Shown here piece after piece: positions 51,869-61,465 of a stretch of 64,000 bases of DNA. The translations under genes were made by a program, and so were the position numbers. Source of the DNA: Alteribacter lacisalsi. Its GTDB lineage: Bacteria; Bacillota; Bacilli; Bacillales; Salisediminibacteriaceae. Positions within the stretch are counted from its first letter, which is position 1, and each line of letters begins with the position of its first letter. The stretch lies in NCBI RefSeq assembly GCF_003226345.1, contig NZ_PDOF01000003.1, positions 124,001-188,000 on the forward strand. The letters are read 5' to 3'. Under the pieces are notes generated by a model. It made no database searches, had not been told where the DNA came from, and saw nothing but the letters and a program-made list of their open reading frames with translations.

Positions 51869-53944
51869 TCATTCGATTCGGGACCAGAAATCGTTCACCC
51901 GGTCTACGACCGTGCCGCCCGTTTCATCTTCAATCATCATGGCGACGATATAATCCTCTGCATCGGTGCTTACATACCAGCCGATGGTGTCACCTTCAGC
52001 CTCTTCATCTTCCTCAGCCCCGTCCAGCTGGGCTGTTCCTGTTTTTCCTGCCAGTCTGAAACTGTGTCCCGGATTGGATCGGTAGGCAGTTCCATTCCGG
52101 TCTTCTGTAACAGCATACAGCGTCTCGAGAATCGTCTCGGCTGTGCCCGATGATATGATGGCCGTATCTGTTTCAGCCGTCTCATTCAGGTCCAGTACGG
52201 GGTACACGAGGTCCCCTCCATTAACAAACATTGTGTACAGTGAAGCCAGATGTACAGTGGACATGAGCATTTCCCCCTGTCCGTAAGCCGTATCGGCAAG
52301 GAGAGTCTCCCGGTTCAGTTCGTCATTTGAAAGCTGCGAGGGGGTAATGTGGAAATCCAAACCGACCTCCTTGCCAAACCCGAATGCTTCTGCCCATTCC
52401 TCCATCGTATCTGCCCCGAATTCTAGTGCCTGCTGGGCAAAATAAATATTGTCAGAGTAGAGCATCGCCGATCTCAAATCAACATCTTCTGTATGTTCCT
52501 CCACCCGTCTGACTCTGAAATCGCCCCAGCCGTCCCCTTCCGGCTGCCAGTCTCTGCCCTCGATCCGGATGATTTCGTCAGGATCAAGCGTCCCTTCCTC
52601 CAGGCCGATGGCAGCTGTTAATGGCTTAACGACAGAACCCGGTACATACCGCTGGGCAAAACGGGCCGTAATGACGCCGCGCTCATCACTCATCCACCGT
52701 TCCCGCTCCCGGGACGAGGTTCCAAGATAAGATTGGTTCGGATCATAATAGGGACGGCTTACGAGAGCAAGTACCTCCCCGGTTGCCGGATCCATCACGA
52801 CAGCTGATCCTGCTTCGTCCCCCATGGCGTCAGCAAGAGAGCGCTGCAGGCCGGCGTTTATGGTAAGGTGAATCTCTTCACCATCCTGAGGGTCTGTGCT
52901 TGTAAGAAGCTCACGGTAATTTCCGTTCTCGTCCACGATCGTCATTTCTTCTCCAAGCTGACCGCGGAGGCGCTCTTCATAGTATTTTTCCAGACCGTCA
53001 GCGGCTGTCAGGCTGTGAGTGTGGTAGCCCTCCCATTCTGCTTCCTCCAGTTCATCGGCTCTGATTTCCGTAAGAAAACCTGTGAGATGTGCAGCAGCAT
53101 AGGAGTATGGATAAACTCTGCCGCCCTCCTGAACGGATGTCAGCAGTCCCGGAATTTCCGCCTCCTGAAGTTCTTCCACTCTCGGATCGCTCATCGGCAT
53201 GCTCATGACCGGTGAAAACCAGTCCGGATCATCTTCATAATATGTGGCCCGTGATTTCAATTCTGACTCTTCCATCGCCAGAATCTCAGCGGCTTTCTCC
53301 ACTTCTTCATCCAGGTTTTTAATGCGGTCAAAACGGAAGCCAACATCCACATATTCCCCGTTCACCGCGAGACCTTCTCCGTTCCGGTCAAAAATCTCCC
53401 CTCTGGTAATACTGGTGGCCCCGGTTGTTACCAGTTCAAGCCGGTCCGTGACCTCCTGCATACCGGTAAAAATGTGATCAGCCTGCCATTCAACCAGCCA
53501 TTCTTCGTCTTCTCCGCTTCGGGTCAGATACACATCAGTACGGTAGTCCCGTGCCCCCAGCATCGTCTCCATTTCAATCGTGACCGGGTATGTAAGGGAT
53601 GTTAATGGTTCTGTTTCCTGCTCACCTTCTGCCTCTTCTTCATCTGCTTCCCAGATATGCCGCTGACTTTCGAAGGTTACCGTAAGTGATGAAATACCAA
53701 GAGTTTCACCAATCTCATTAAACGCGCGGTCGATTTCCGACGCGGTTACTTCCTCCAAATCATCCGGATTCAGTTCGTCCGCCATCCGTTCCCCGTCGCG
53801 ATTTTCCCAGGCTGCCGTGTAGCTTTCCACCACACTGTCGGGATTCTTTAGATCAAAAGATTCCTCGTCATCGGAACAGGCGGAAACAAACATTAAACTG
53901 ACTGCCGCAGCAGACAGTCCTATTTTTCTCACATTATGTATCAT
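51869..53944 (-). CDS. pbpC: Lipoprotein class B penicillin-binding protein, PBP3/PBP2a type
   Basis: This 691-residue D,D-transpeptidase is anchored by lipid (signal with lipobox VSAC at about residue 23). It has an N-terminal MecA_N/NTF2-like domain (about 30–155), a dimerisation region, and the transpeptidase domain with SxxK as PGSVVKP, SxN as SDN, and KTG as AGKTGTAQ. This order matches B. subtilis PBP3 (pbpC) and staphylococcal PBP2a, known for low beta-lactam affinity. GGGGGCG lies 8 nt before the ATG. The protein is very acidic. Confidence 0.88.
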   Translation of the reverse strand: MIHNVRKIGLSAAAVSLMFVSACSDDEESFDLKNPDSVVESYTAAWENRDGERMADELNPDDLEEVTASEIDRAFNEIGETLGISSLTVTFESQRHIWEADEEEAEGEQETEPLTSLTYPVTIEMETMLGARDYRTDVYLTRSGEDEEWLVEWQADHIFTGMQEVTDRLELVTTGATSITRGEIFDRNGEGLAVNGEYVDVGFRFDRIKNLDEEVEKAAEILAMEESELKSRATYYEDDPDWFSPVMSMPMSDPRVEELQEAEIPGLLTSVQEGGRVYPYSYAAAHLTGFLTEIRADELEEAEWEGYHTHSLTAADGLEKYYEERLRGQLGEEMTIVDENGNYRELLTSTDPQDGEEIHLTINAGLQRSLADAMGDEAGSAVVMDPATGEVLALVSRPYYDPNQSYLGTSSRERERWMSDERGVITARFAQRYVPGSVVKPLTAAIGLEEGTLDPDEIIRIEGRDWQPEGDGWGDFRVRRVEEHTEDVDLRSAMLYSDNIYFAQQALEFGADTMEEWAEAFGFGKEVGLDFHITPSQLSNDELNRETLLADTAYGQGEMLMSTVHLASLYTMFVNGGDLVYPVLDLNETAETDTAIISSGTAETILETLYAVTEDRNGTAYRSNPGHSFRLAGKTGTAQLDGAEEDEEAEGDTIGWYVSTDAEDYIVAMMIEDETGGTVVDRVNDFWSRIE

Positions 53945-54024
53945 GATTCAATCGCCCCCTTACTCTCTTACTAGTAATCTTACAGGCTTCGGTGAATAAT
54001 GGCAAAAAATGATAAATAATTCGC

Positions 54025-54063
54025 AAAAAAAAAACAGCCCCGCCGCCGGGGCAGGACTGTTTT
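54025..54063 (-). terminator. Terminator of the subtilase gene
   Basis: AACAG…CTGTT encloses CCCC/GGGG pairing and is followed by ten U on the minus strand, 11 nt beyond the stop codon. Confidence 0.85.
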
Positions 54064-54073
54064 CTTTAGCAGT

Positions 54074-57000
54074 TTAGTAGTGAAGTTTTTCCTGGACGAT
54101 TGCAACAAGCTCAGCTTCAACAGCTTCGCTTACGGCGTGCGGTCCACCGAAGATCGTTACCTGGTTGAAGTTCAGATCAGACAGGTAGCTCTCTGTTGCG
54201 GCAGTCAGGCTTCCGCCTGCAAGAACAATTCCTGCACCGTGCTTCGCTGCAAGAGAAGATCCTGCAAGAGCGTCGGCAAAGTTTCTGCCTGTCGCTACGA
54301 ATACTTCATCAGAATCAGTTCCGAAGTAGTTCAGTACTTCCACGTTCGTGTCGTAACGGTTTGCACCGCTCAGACGGTGTGCAGATGGAAGGGAGTTGAA
54401 TACATCGTCACCGAGTACAGTTTCTCCACCAATTACGTATGTTGTATCCACATTGAAGCGGTTAATCATACGAAGAGTGGACTCAGGTACACGTTCTTCG
54501 TTAGCAAGAAGGATCGGCATGCCGTGTGCTGCTGCAAAAGGTGCCACGGAAAGGGCATCCGGGAAGTTTCCGCGGTTTACAACAACAGCGTTGTCGATAT
54601 CTCTGTGCTGATCAAGATGGTAAGCAATTTCTTCTGCAGTCTCGTAACGGTTTTCACCGGCAATACGATCCACAGAAAGTCCCTGTGCTTCAAGCTGTGC
54701 AATAACACCGGCACCTACCGCTGCTTCGCCGCCAAGAACGATCGCATGGTCTGCACCAAGACGGTCGATCTCGGAAAGAACACCTGCGCTTAGCGCGTTA
54801 GTACGAGTCAGGAGAACCGGAGCATCGTAGTGATACGCAAGCGGTGCACCTGTGATGGAGTCAGCATAGCTGTTGGAGTTTGAGATCACAACAGTGTCAG
54901 CAGCATCCCATCCAGCCTGGGAAATTTCAACAGCTGTTTCAAGACGGTTTTCACCGTACAGACGGTTCACAGCATCAGCTGCTTCGTCGACTTTGTTTAC
55001 GGAAACATGCTCGACTGTTTCATTTCCGGCAATGTCAACCGCGCGAAGTTCGAACGTGTTTACACCCTGGTTAAGGCTTACAGTGTGCTCAAGATCAACT
55101 TCGAGTGCGCGTTTTTCGTATGGAGCCACAAGCTCATGGAAGAACACTTCGCTGTCGTCAACATAGAGACGAAGCTCATCGAAGTTGTCCATAAGTGTAA
55201 GATCCATTGTTACAGAATCAGCAGTGGTAATCGCAGGAACATCCACATGAATGTGAGGTGCTTCTGTATCGACGAAAATTTGACGGTTCAGTGTGAATTC
55301 CCGGTCGTTTTCGTCAACGGCTTTGAAGAAGATATCGTGCACATCATCTTCGCCGACGTTAACCGTTGAGTTAAACTCGTATACCTGTTCGGTCGAGTTG
55401 TAAGTTACATCAATGTCCTGACCATTTACAGTAAACTCTGTAAGTTCAGCTCCACCGGCGATATATCCTGCTACAGGAATATCATGTGTCGCATAAGCAG
55501 CGAGAAGATCCGGAGAGTCAATGTAGATGATCGGCGCAAGAGAGTCTCTGTCACCTAGACCTTCTACCACGTCGGAATCCATATTACCGGCAAAGTCAAA
55601 TGCCATAACTTCGATGTCTGCTCTGTTTGGCAGTCCGTCGATTTCAAGAGAATACTCTTCCTGACCTTCTACAGCCGGGATCGGCAGTTCAGATACAGGC
55701 TCACCGTTAATTGTTACAATAAAGCTGCTCACGCCGCTTCCACTGTCTGTTGCAGTCCAGTGGATGGTGTGGGTGTCTTCGTCAAAGCTTGCTTCAACTT
55801 CAGGCGCCACTGTGTCTACAAGCGTCGGGATCTTGAAGCTCTGGTACTCAGCACCAGGGAAATCCGCAACTCCGCGAAGCTCGTAGTAGTAAGCGCCATC
55901 TTCAACCTGGTTACCTGAAACTGTACCGTCCCATGCAGCTGCAGTGAACTGATGGATCGGCTGGCCGGCACCGCGGTCGTAGAAGTTTTTGCGCACATAG
56001 TTCTGTGTACGGATCGTGCGCAATTTGTCCTCATCTTCACTCAGGACGTTGAATTCTACTGTTCTCGCATTACGAAGAAGGGTAATGATCGGGAACACGT
56101 CACCAAGCTCAGGGTTGAATGCATGGTACCCGTCAAAGTTTTTGGATCCAGCACCGAACAGTGTGTTGATCTCAACACCGTAAAGCGGCTGATAGAATCC
56201 GTCTTCGTCAAAGATCGGTACCGCACCCCAGTCGCCATTGAAGCCGACAAATGGTACAGAAAGCTCAGGGTTTGTATCAGTAGGATCTTCGAAAGAAACA
56301 AATCCTTCAATGAAGTAGCCGTTTTCGAAGGAATCGGCAACTGCTACATAGGAGTCCGTTGCAAGGTCATAATGCATCGCATCGGAAAGATCGAATTCAA
56401 CTGTAACAGTCGCTGTACCGTTACCGGCAACAGTCAGGCTGTCAGCAGCGTCTCCATTTACATGTGTATAAACGTCTACGTTATCAACAGGCATAGCCTC
56501 AAGCGTGTCCGGCTCCCAGCCGAGTTCACCGTAGGCTACAAAATCTGTCTGAAGAACAGCTGAAAGGTCATACGTAAGTTCGTCTTCACTGAAGTTGTGA
56601 AGCTCAAGGTCGAACGATACTTCGTCGTTTACCTGACGAAGAGCCACTTTACCTTCGCCTGTTTCAGGATCTACAACAGCAGCAGGCGTTTCGTTTGCAG
56701 CATGAAGATCCATTTCACCAGCACCCTGGCGTCTTGGAGAGTATGGAAGCTCCCAGCCAAATGCTGTGTTAACAAGTCCCAGGTCTTCTTTCGGTACAGC
56801 TGTGTTCATAAGAAGGTTTTTCGCCATCTGAACACGATCATAGCCTTCGTAACCGAATTCTGTGTCCACACGCTCAAGAATCAGCGCATTACCGCCCGCT
56901 ACGTGAGGGGCAGCCATAGACGTACCACTCATCAAACCGTATCCGCCACCCTGGATCGTGGAAAGGATGTTACCGCCTGGAGCTGTAATTTCAGGTTTGA

Positions 57001-58705
57001 AATCAAGGTTTGGAGTCAGACCCCATGATGTAAAGTTGGACAGTTTGCCTGCATCAGGGTTTGGAGCAAGCTCTTCTTCCCCTTCAAAGGCAACTGTTAC
57101 GTCTTCTCCAGCTTCAAGAGCATCTCTGAGAAGGTGACCGTCAGCACGGGAGATCCCGATTTGTGGGATTGTAATCGCATCGCTTGACGCCATTGCGATA
57201 TAGCCGCTTGCGTTATTGAAGATAATGACCGCTGCTGCGCCAGCTTCCTGGGCGTTGAGGGCTTTATCAACAAAAGGAATCTGTCCACGCTCAATCAGCG
57301 CAACTTTTCCTTCAACGTCAATGTCGGCAAAGTCATCTACCGGATACGCGTTGTCATCACGTGAAGGACCGCCGTAACCTGCATAAACAACTTCAAGGTC
57401 GCCGTCGAGTACTTCGCTCGGCTCGTAGTCGTTTGCAAGCAGGAATGGAATCACACCTTCATCTTCGCCGGCAACGTAGTTCATTGCCTCCATCTGAAGG
57501 TAAGTGTTTTCACTTGAAGCAACACCAGTGGAAGCTTCGGAAACAGATGGTGCACCTGTTACACCGATATCCGGGTTGGAAGCCAATGGCCATGAGAACC
57601 CGTTACCGAAGTGGGCAGAGTTACCTGCGGAAATCGTTACGGCAACGCCGCTTTCTTTCGCACGCATAACTGCTTTCTGCTCATGGTTGTCAGGGTTTAC
57701 AAAACCGGCTGTTGAACCAAGGCTGAGGTTAAGTACGTCAACACCAAGCTTGATGGCGTCATCAAGTGCTGCAACGTAAATATCACCATACGTCGTTGGA
57801 ATCAGCGGGTCGTTTGAGAATACTTTAAGACCAAGAAGCTGGGCTTCAGGGGCTACCCCTTTGATTCCGCCGTTGTCTTCATCGCCGTTAGCACCTGCAG
57901 TACCTGCAACGTGCATACCATGGCTGCTGCCGCGTGGCACTTCAAGGACTTCGTTGCTGTGATCGATGTAGTTGTAACCGTAAGGAACTTTATCACTGAA
58001 CCAGATCCCTGGTATGTCGAGCGATTCAACAAGCTCTTCATCAATCTTGAACTCGTTGCCTTCACTCAGGACCATATCCTGGTGCCATGGGTCAATCCCA
58101 CTGTCAATGATCCCGATAACCATACCTTCACCGTCGTAACCGAAGTTATCCCACGTTGAGTAGGCACGGATCATTTCCTTACTTGTTACCATTTCCGGCT
58201 GCATTTCCGGACGCTCGTATTCGTTTACGATTTCGACACTCTCAACACCGCTCAATCTATGTAAGCGATCAATGTCACCGTATTTAACTGCTGCACTAAA
58301 CCCATTGACAACAGTTGTGAAGCTTTCAAAATACTCGATATCAACACTTGTTGAGCTGATTTCGGATTTTACTGCTTCCTGAGTTGCGAGAGCATTCTCA
58401 TGAAGAGCAATCTGCTCGGATTCAGGAAGATCAGAGAAGCTTACGCCGCTGCTGATCGCTGTCTGGATCGCAGGCTCGCTCACTTCTACAATAACCCTTA
58501 CTTCATCGTCTTCCGCGAAATATTCATCCGCCGCATTCGTTACATCAAGTTCACCTAAGTTGTCATCGTAAGGGCCTTCCTGTTTATCCTGAAGTCCGAG
58601 ACCGCCTTCTGCCTGAGCCTGTCCACCCATGAATGCAAAGTTTGAGAACAGAAGAAGAACAGCCATCATTACGCTGAAAATCTGTTTGCTTTTTCTACCT
58701 TTCAA
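54074..58705 (-). CDS. Large secreted subtilase (Vpr/lactocepin type) with three CWB2 repeats
   Basis: This 1543-residue wall-associated serine protease has a signal peptide (about 1–32), an inhibitor I9 propeptide (about 65–165), and an S8 domain with Asp201 (GIIDSGID), His262 (SSHGMHVAGTAG), Asn362 and Ser596 (SGTSMAAPHVAG). A PA domain is inserted between Asn and Ser. Fn3-like and beta-sandwich domains follow, and three CWB2 (cell-wall-binding 2) repeats occupy about 1250–1543 (RLYGENRLETAVEIS, RIAGENRYETAEEIA, RLSGANRYDTNVEVL). CWB2 repeats bind secondary wall polymers non-covalently. The start is the TTG at 58705 after AAAGGGG. It is highly acidic. Confidence 0.92.
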   Translation of the reverse strand: MKGRKSKQIFSVMMAVLLLFSNFAFMGGQAQAEGGLGLQDKQEGPYDDNLGELDVTNAADEYFAEDDEVRVIVEVSEPAIQTAISSGVSFSDLPESEQIALHENALATQEAVKSEISSTSVDIEYFESFTTVVNGFSAAVKYGDIDRLHRLSGVESVEIVNEYERPEMQPEMVTSKEMIRAYSTWDNFGYDGEGMVIGIIDSGIDPWHQDMVLSEGNEFKIDEELVESLDIPGIWFSDKVPYGYNYIDHSNEVLEVPRGSSHGMHVAGTAGANGDEDNGGIKGVAPEAQLLGLKVFSNDPLIPTTYGDIYVAALDDAIKLGVDVLNLSLGSTAGFVNPDNHEQKAVMRAKESGVAVTISAGNSAHFGNGFSWPLASNPDIGVTGAPSVSEASTGVASSENTYLQMEAMNYVAGEDEGVIPFLLANDYEPSEVLDGDLEVVYAGYGGPSRDDNAYPVDDFADIDVEGKVALIERGQIPFVDKALNAQEAGAAAVIIFNNASGYIAMASSDAITIPQIGISRADGHLLRDALEAGEDVTVAFEGEEELAPNPDAGKLSNFTSWGLTPNLDFKPEITAPGGNILSTIQGGGYGLMSGTSMAAPHVAGGNALILERVDTEFGYEGYDRVQMAKNLLMNTAVPKEDLGLVNTAFGWELPYSPRRQGAGEMDLHAANETPAAVVDPETGEGKVALRQVNDEVSFDLELHNFSEDELTYDLSAVLQTDFVAYGELGWEPDTLEAMPVDNVDVYTHVNGDAADSLTVAGNGTATVTVEFDLSDAMHYDLATDSYVAVADSFENGYFIEGFVSFEDPTDTNPELSVPFVGFNGDWGAVPIFDEDGFYQPLYGVEINTLFGAGSKNFDGYHAFNPELGDVFPIITLLRNARTVEFNVLSEDEDKLRTIRTQNYVRKNFYDRGAGQPIHQFTAAAWDGTVSGNQVEDGAYYYELRGVADFPGAEYQSFKIPTLVDTVAPEVEASFDEDTHTIHWTATDSGSGVSSFIVTINGEPVSELPIPAVEGQEEYSLEIDGLPNRADIEVMAFDFAGNMDSDVVEGLGDRDSLAPIIYIDSPDLLAAYATHDIPVAGYIAGGAELTEFTVNGQDIDVTYNSTEQVYEFNSTVNVGEDDVHDIFFKAVDENDREFTLNRQIFVDTEAPHIHVDVPAITTADSVTMDLTLMDNFDELRLYVDDSEVFFHELVAPYEKRALEVDLEHTVSLNQGVNTFELRAVDIAGNETVEHVSVNKVDEAADAVNRLYGENRLETAVEISQAGWDAADTVVISNSNSYADSITGAPLAYHYDAPVLLTRTNALSAGVLSEIDRLGADHAIVLGGEAAVGAGVIAQLEAQGLSVDRIAGENRYETAEEIAYHLDQHRDIDNAVVVNRGNFPDALSVAPFAAAHGMPILLANEERVPESTLRMINRFNVDTTYVIGGETVLGDDVFNSLPSAHRLSGANRYDTNVEVLNYFGTDSDEVFVATGRNFADALAGSSLAAKHGAGIVLAGGSLTAATESYLSDLNFNQVTIFGGPHAVSEAVEAELVAIVQEKLHY

Positions 58706-58861
58706 AGTCCTATCCCCTTTCAAATTTTCACAATTTACGAGAATCTAAGAAAAAAGTCACCACCTTTTCTCATTTTGTTCGAGTCAGAGTGTCGATTAAG
58801 GGAAAGTCCTCACTTCGAATTATAAGAATATTATCGAAATTGGGACTTTTTCCATAGTTTC

Positions 58862-58890
58862 ATTAAACACAATTATGAAAAACTTGTCAA
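58862..58890 (-). promoter_or_regulatory. Strong sigma-A promoter of the subtilase gene
   Basis: TTGACA and TTTAAT are separated by 17 nt on the minus strand, about 155 nt upstream of the start codon. This is the best sigma-A match in the window. Confidence 0.8.
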
Positions 58891-58954
58891 TGAATTACTA
58901 ATATTTTAATATAGAATAATTTCTTTCCAAGTTCGACTTGATTTTCCTTTTCCA

Positions 58955-58990
58955 GACAAAGAAATCAGGCTGCGCTGTGCAGCCTGATTT
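58955..58990 (-). terminator. Terminator of the SpoIID/CWB2 gene
   Basis: AAATCAGGCTGC, loop ACAGC, GCAGCCTGATTT is a perfect 12-bp stem, followed by CTTTGTC on the minus strand. Confidence 0.85.
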
Positions 58991-59016
58991 GAGATGTGTA
59001 CGTTGGATCTTTCAGT

Positions 59017-61269
59017 TTAATAGAGATCTGTCAGCTGTGTTCCCTGATAATAGAATGCGATGATCTGATTGTACGTATGACCGGCGTTCGCTCGTTCCCG
59101 GGCACCGTACTGGCTCATTCCCACCCCATGTCCGAATCCATAGCCTGTAAGAGTAATAGATGTGATCCGGGCACCGAGAATTTCTTCTATTTCATCGGTT
59201 ATCGTTTCCGGTACCGCTGCAGTGCCGCCGAGAACCGTAAGCTGACTCACATCTTCAAGGTTTCCGGTAAAGTCTTTCGTGGAATCATGAAGGGTGCTTC
59301 CTGTGAGTACAAGCGGCGCACCGGTTTTTCCGGACAGCGTGGCAGCCGTCAGGGCATCAGGGAAGTTTCGTCCTGTGGAAACAAGAAGTTCTTCCTGATT
59401 AAAGTCATCTTTAAATTCATTTAACACAAGTGCCAGTGTTTCATAGCGGTTTTCACCGCCAAGACGTTCAGCGGAACTGTTAATCCCTTTTACTTCATTA
59501 AATACATTTTCACTGATCGCACTGCTTCCTCCAAGAAGCTTCAGCGGGAGCTGGCTTGTCTGTTCGATCTGGATCTGCGTTTCCCCTCTCAGCGTACCGG
59601 AAGAAGTGAGTACGATTGCCCAGTTATTAATGGAAGCTACGGGAGCCGATCCGAGCGCATCGGCAAAATCAGAGCCGGAAGCCACAAATACGCCGTTAAC
59701 GCTCTCCAGTTCGCTGTTGATCAGCTGGTTTGTGACGTAACGGTTTTCACCCGCAATTCGATCAACTGACGGGTTTCCCTGCAGCCCGCCCATTTCTGCT
59801 GCAACCTCTTCGGAAATGGCCTGCTCCCCGCCGAGAATCACGATCCGTTCGGCACCGAGACGTTCGATCTCCTTTTTTACTTCCGTACGGAGACGGTCAC
59901 TGGAATTAAGGAGGATTGGTGCGTTGCCTTCCTGTTTTGCCAGCGGCCCAGCTGAGAGCGCATCAGCAAATTCAGCAGAAGTGGAAACAAAGACGGTTTT
60001 CTTTTCGTGGTTTACCGGGAAGCCGTCCGGATAAAGATTCTTTGAAACTTTCACGGCCGTCTGTATTCTGTTTTCGCCGCTCACACGAGTAGTTTCAACA
60101 GATGAAGGTGCTGTAACGCTGTCGACGAGCAGTGTCCGCATATCGCTGAGACCAATCATGGTTCTCATAGCGGAACCTGCAATCTGGCTCGTTTCAAACG
60201 TCTGGACACGGATGGAGCCGTCGCTGTTCAGGACGTAGCCGTCAGCAGCTTTTTCGATATAGTCCACACTCATGTAACTGTTTACAACACGACCACCGTC
60301 TGTGCGCTCTGGTGAAAAGCCGAGATCATTTACAGATACGACCTTAATATCAGACTGGGACGGCACCGTTGGCTGATTTTTCATATAGGATGCGATGCGG
60401 TTTGACAAAGCGGGATTGTCCTCTTCAATGTCATTCCACCACGCGTCCGGATCAAACCGGTCCACTTGATCGAGGTTTAGCTGTTTTGCCTGAAACGAGG
60501 TTCCCCAGGCGATCTGCGGGTCATATGGATCTTCCACTGCCTGAAGGTACGGAATCTGCGGGCTTCCCCATGCGCCTGTGTTGGATTCTGTGTGACCGCC
60601 GTTACTGGAAGAATAAAACGTCTGTGCGAGGTTTCCGTTGTAGGTGAGAACCTCTCCGGCTGTAGCATTGACAACCTCGTTAATTTTTCCCGGAAGTCTA
60701 GTTGGATCATAACCTCCGTAAACCTGGTGGCTGACGGTGTCCACTACGCTGTAGTTGTGGGTGGCCACATAGGTCCTTGCAGCGATACTCTGTGCTTTCA
60801 GCGCCTCTTCATGCCATCCTGCCGGCATTTCAAAAGGCACAACCCCTTTGACGTAGTCTTCAAGATACACATCATTGTAAAAAGAAAGTGATCCGTTTGA
60901 GTTTGCCTGAATTGTCATGGAACCGTGATACTGCCTCTGGTTCACACCCATTAGATTTGCGCGGGCTTCCGGCGAAATCGTAATGCTGCTGCCGAGCTCC
61001 CCTCTTTTCTGGTTCCCTTCATAAAGAGCGACAGCCCCGCTTTCTGCTTTCAGCGTAAAAGCAGAAAGTCCGTCAAACATGTCTTCATGGGCTTCAGGAA
61101 AAGTGTAGCCGCCATTCAGAGTAAAGTTTGCCTGGGAAGCACCTGACAGGTCTCTGATCAGTTCAACCGTTACCACCGGTTCCCCGTTCTCCCCTGCTTC
61201 TGTCTGAGCAGGCAGTGCGATACTGCCGAGCAGAAAGACAACAAGCATCAAATAAAACGAATTTCTCAT
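59017..61269 (-). CDS. lytB: SpoIID/LytB-type protein with a CWB2 array inserted in the SpoIID domain
   Basis: This 750-residue secreted protein has a signal peptide (about 1–25) and the SpoIID catalytic region (about 110–385: VVPFEMPAGWHEEALKAQSI, TFYSSSNGGHTES). Three CWB2 repeats follow (about 394–705: RVSGENRIQTAVKVS, RIAGENRYVTNQL, RLGGENRYETLAL), then the closing SpoIID motif GYGFGHGVGMSQYGA at about 711. SpoIID proteins are lytic transglycosylases on denuded glycan; LytB is the amidase modifier in B. subtilis, with CWB2 repeats N-terminal to SpoIID. Here the array interrupts the domain. The start has GGGGGA at 4–6 nt. It is divergent from lytR, as lytABC is in B. subtilis. Confidence 0.9.
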   Translation of the reverse strand: MRNSFYLMLVVFLLGSIALPAQTEAGENGEPVVTVELIRDLSGASQANFTLNGGYTFPEAHEDMFDGLSAFTLKAESGAVALYEGNQKRGELGSSITISPEARANLMGVNQRQYHGSMTIQANSNGSLSFYNDVYLEDYVKGVVPFEMPAGWHEEALKAQSIAARTYVATHNYSVVDTVSHQVYGGYDPTRLPGKINEVVNATAGEVLTYNGNLAQTFYSSSNGGHTESNTGAWGSPQIPYLQAVEDPYDPQIAWGTSFQAKQLNLDQVDRFDPDAWWNDIEEDNPALSNRIASYMKNQPTVPSQSDIKVVSVNDLGFSPERTDGGRVVNSYMSVDYIEKAADGYVLNSDGSIRVQTFETSQIAGSAMRTMIGLSDMRTLLVDSVTAPSSVETTRVSGENRIQTAVKVSKNLYPDGFPVNHEKKTVFVSTSAEFADALSAGPLAKQEGNAPILLNSSDRLRTEVKKEIERLGAERIVILGGEQAISEEVAAEMGGLQGNPSVDRIAGENRYVTNQLINSELESVNGVFVASGSDFADALGSAPVASINNWAIVLTSSGTLRGETQIQIEQTSQLPLKLLGGSSAISENVFNEVKGINSSAERLGGENRYETLALVLNEFKDDFNQEELLVSTGRNFPDALTAATLSGKTGAPLVLTGSTLHDSTKDFTGNLEDVSQLTVLGGTAAVPETITDEIEEILGARITSITLTGYGFGHGVGMSQYGARERANAGHTYNQIIAFYYQGTQLTDLY

Positions 61270-61465
61270 AAAATCCCCCTCTTTTCTCACTATCTTCATT
61301 TATATCAAACTTTGGAAACACAGGAAACCTCTCCGTGTTAATTTTCGCACTATTTACCCTTGGTTCTTTTTCATATACAATAAAAGAGTTAGAGAATGTA
61401 TTTTGTCTATTTTTGCCTCTAACCAGGACGTTAGGATTAATTAATTTATCGAGGTGAGGCATAAC

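Noticed and set aside
54080-58159. Several plus-strand open frames opposite the subtilase
   Set aside because: All lie antisense to a continuous, domain-rich protein and have no ribosome-binding sites.
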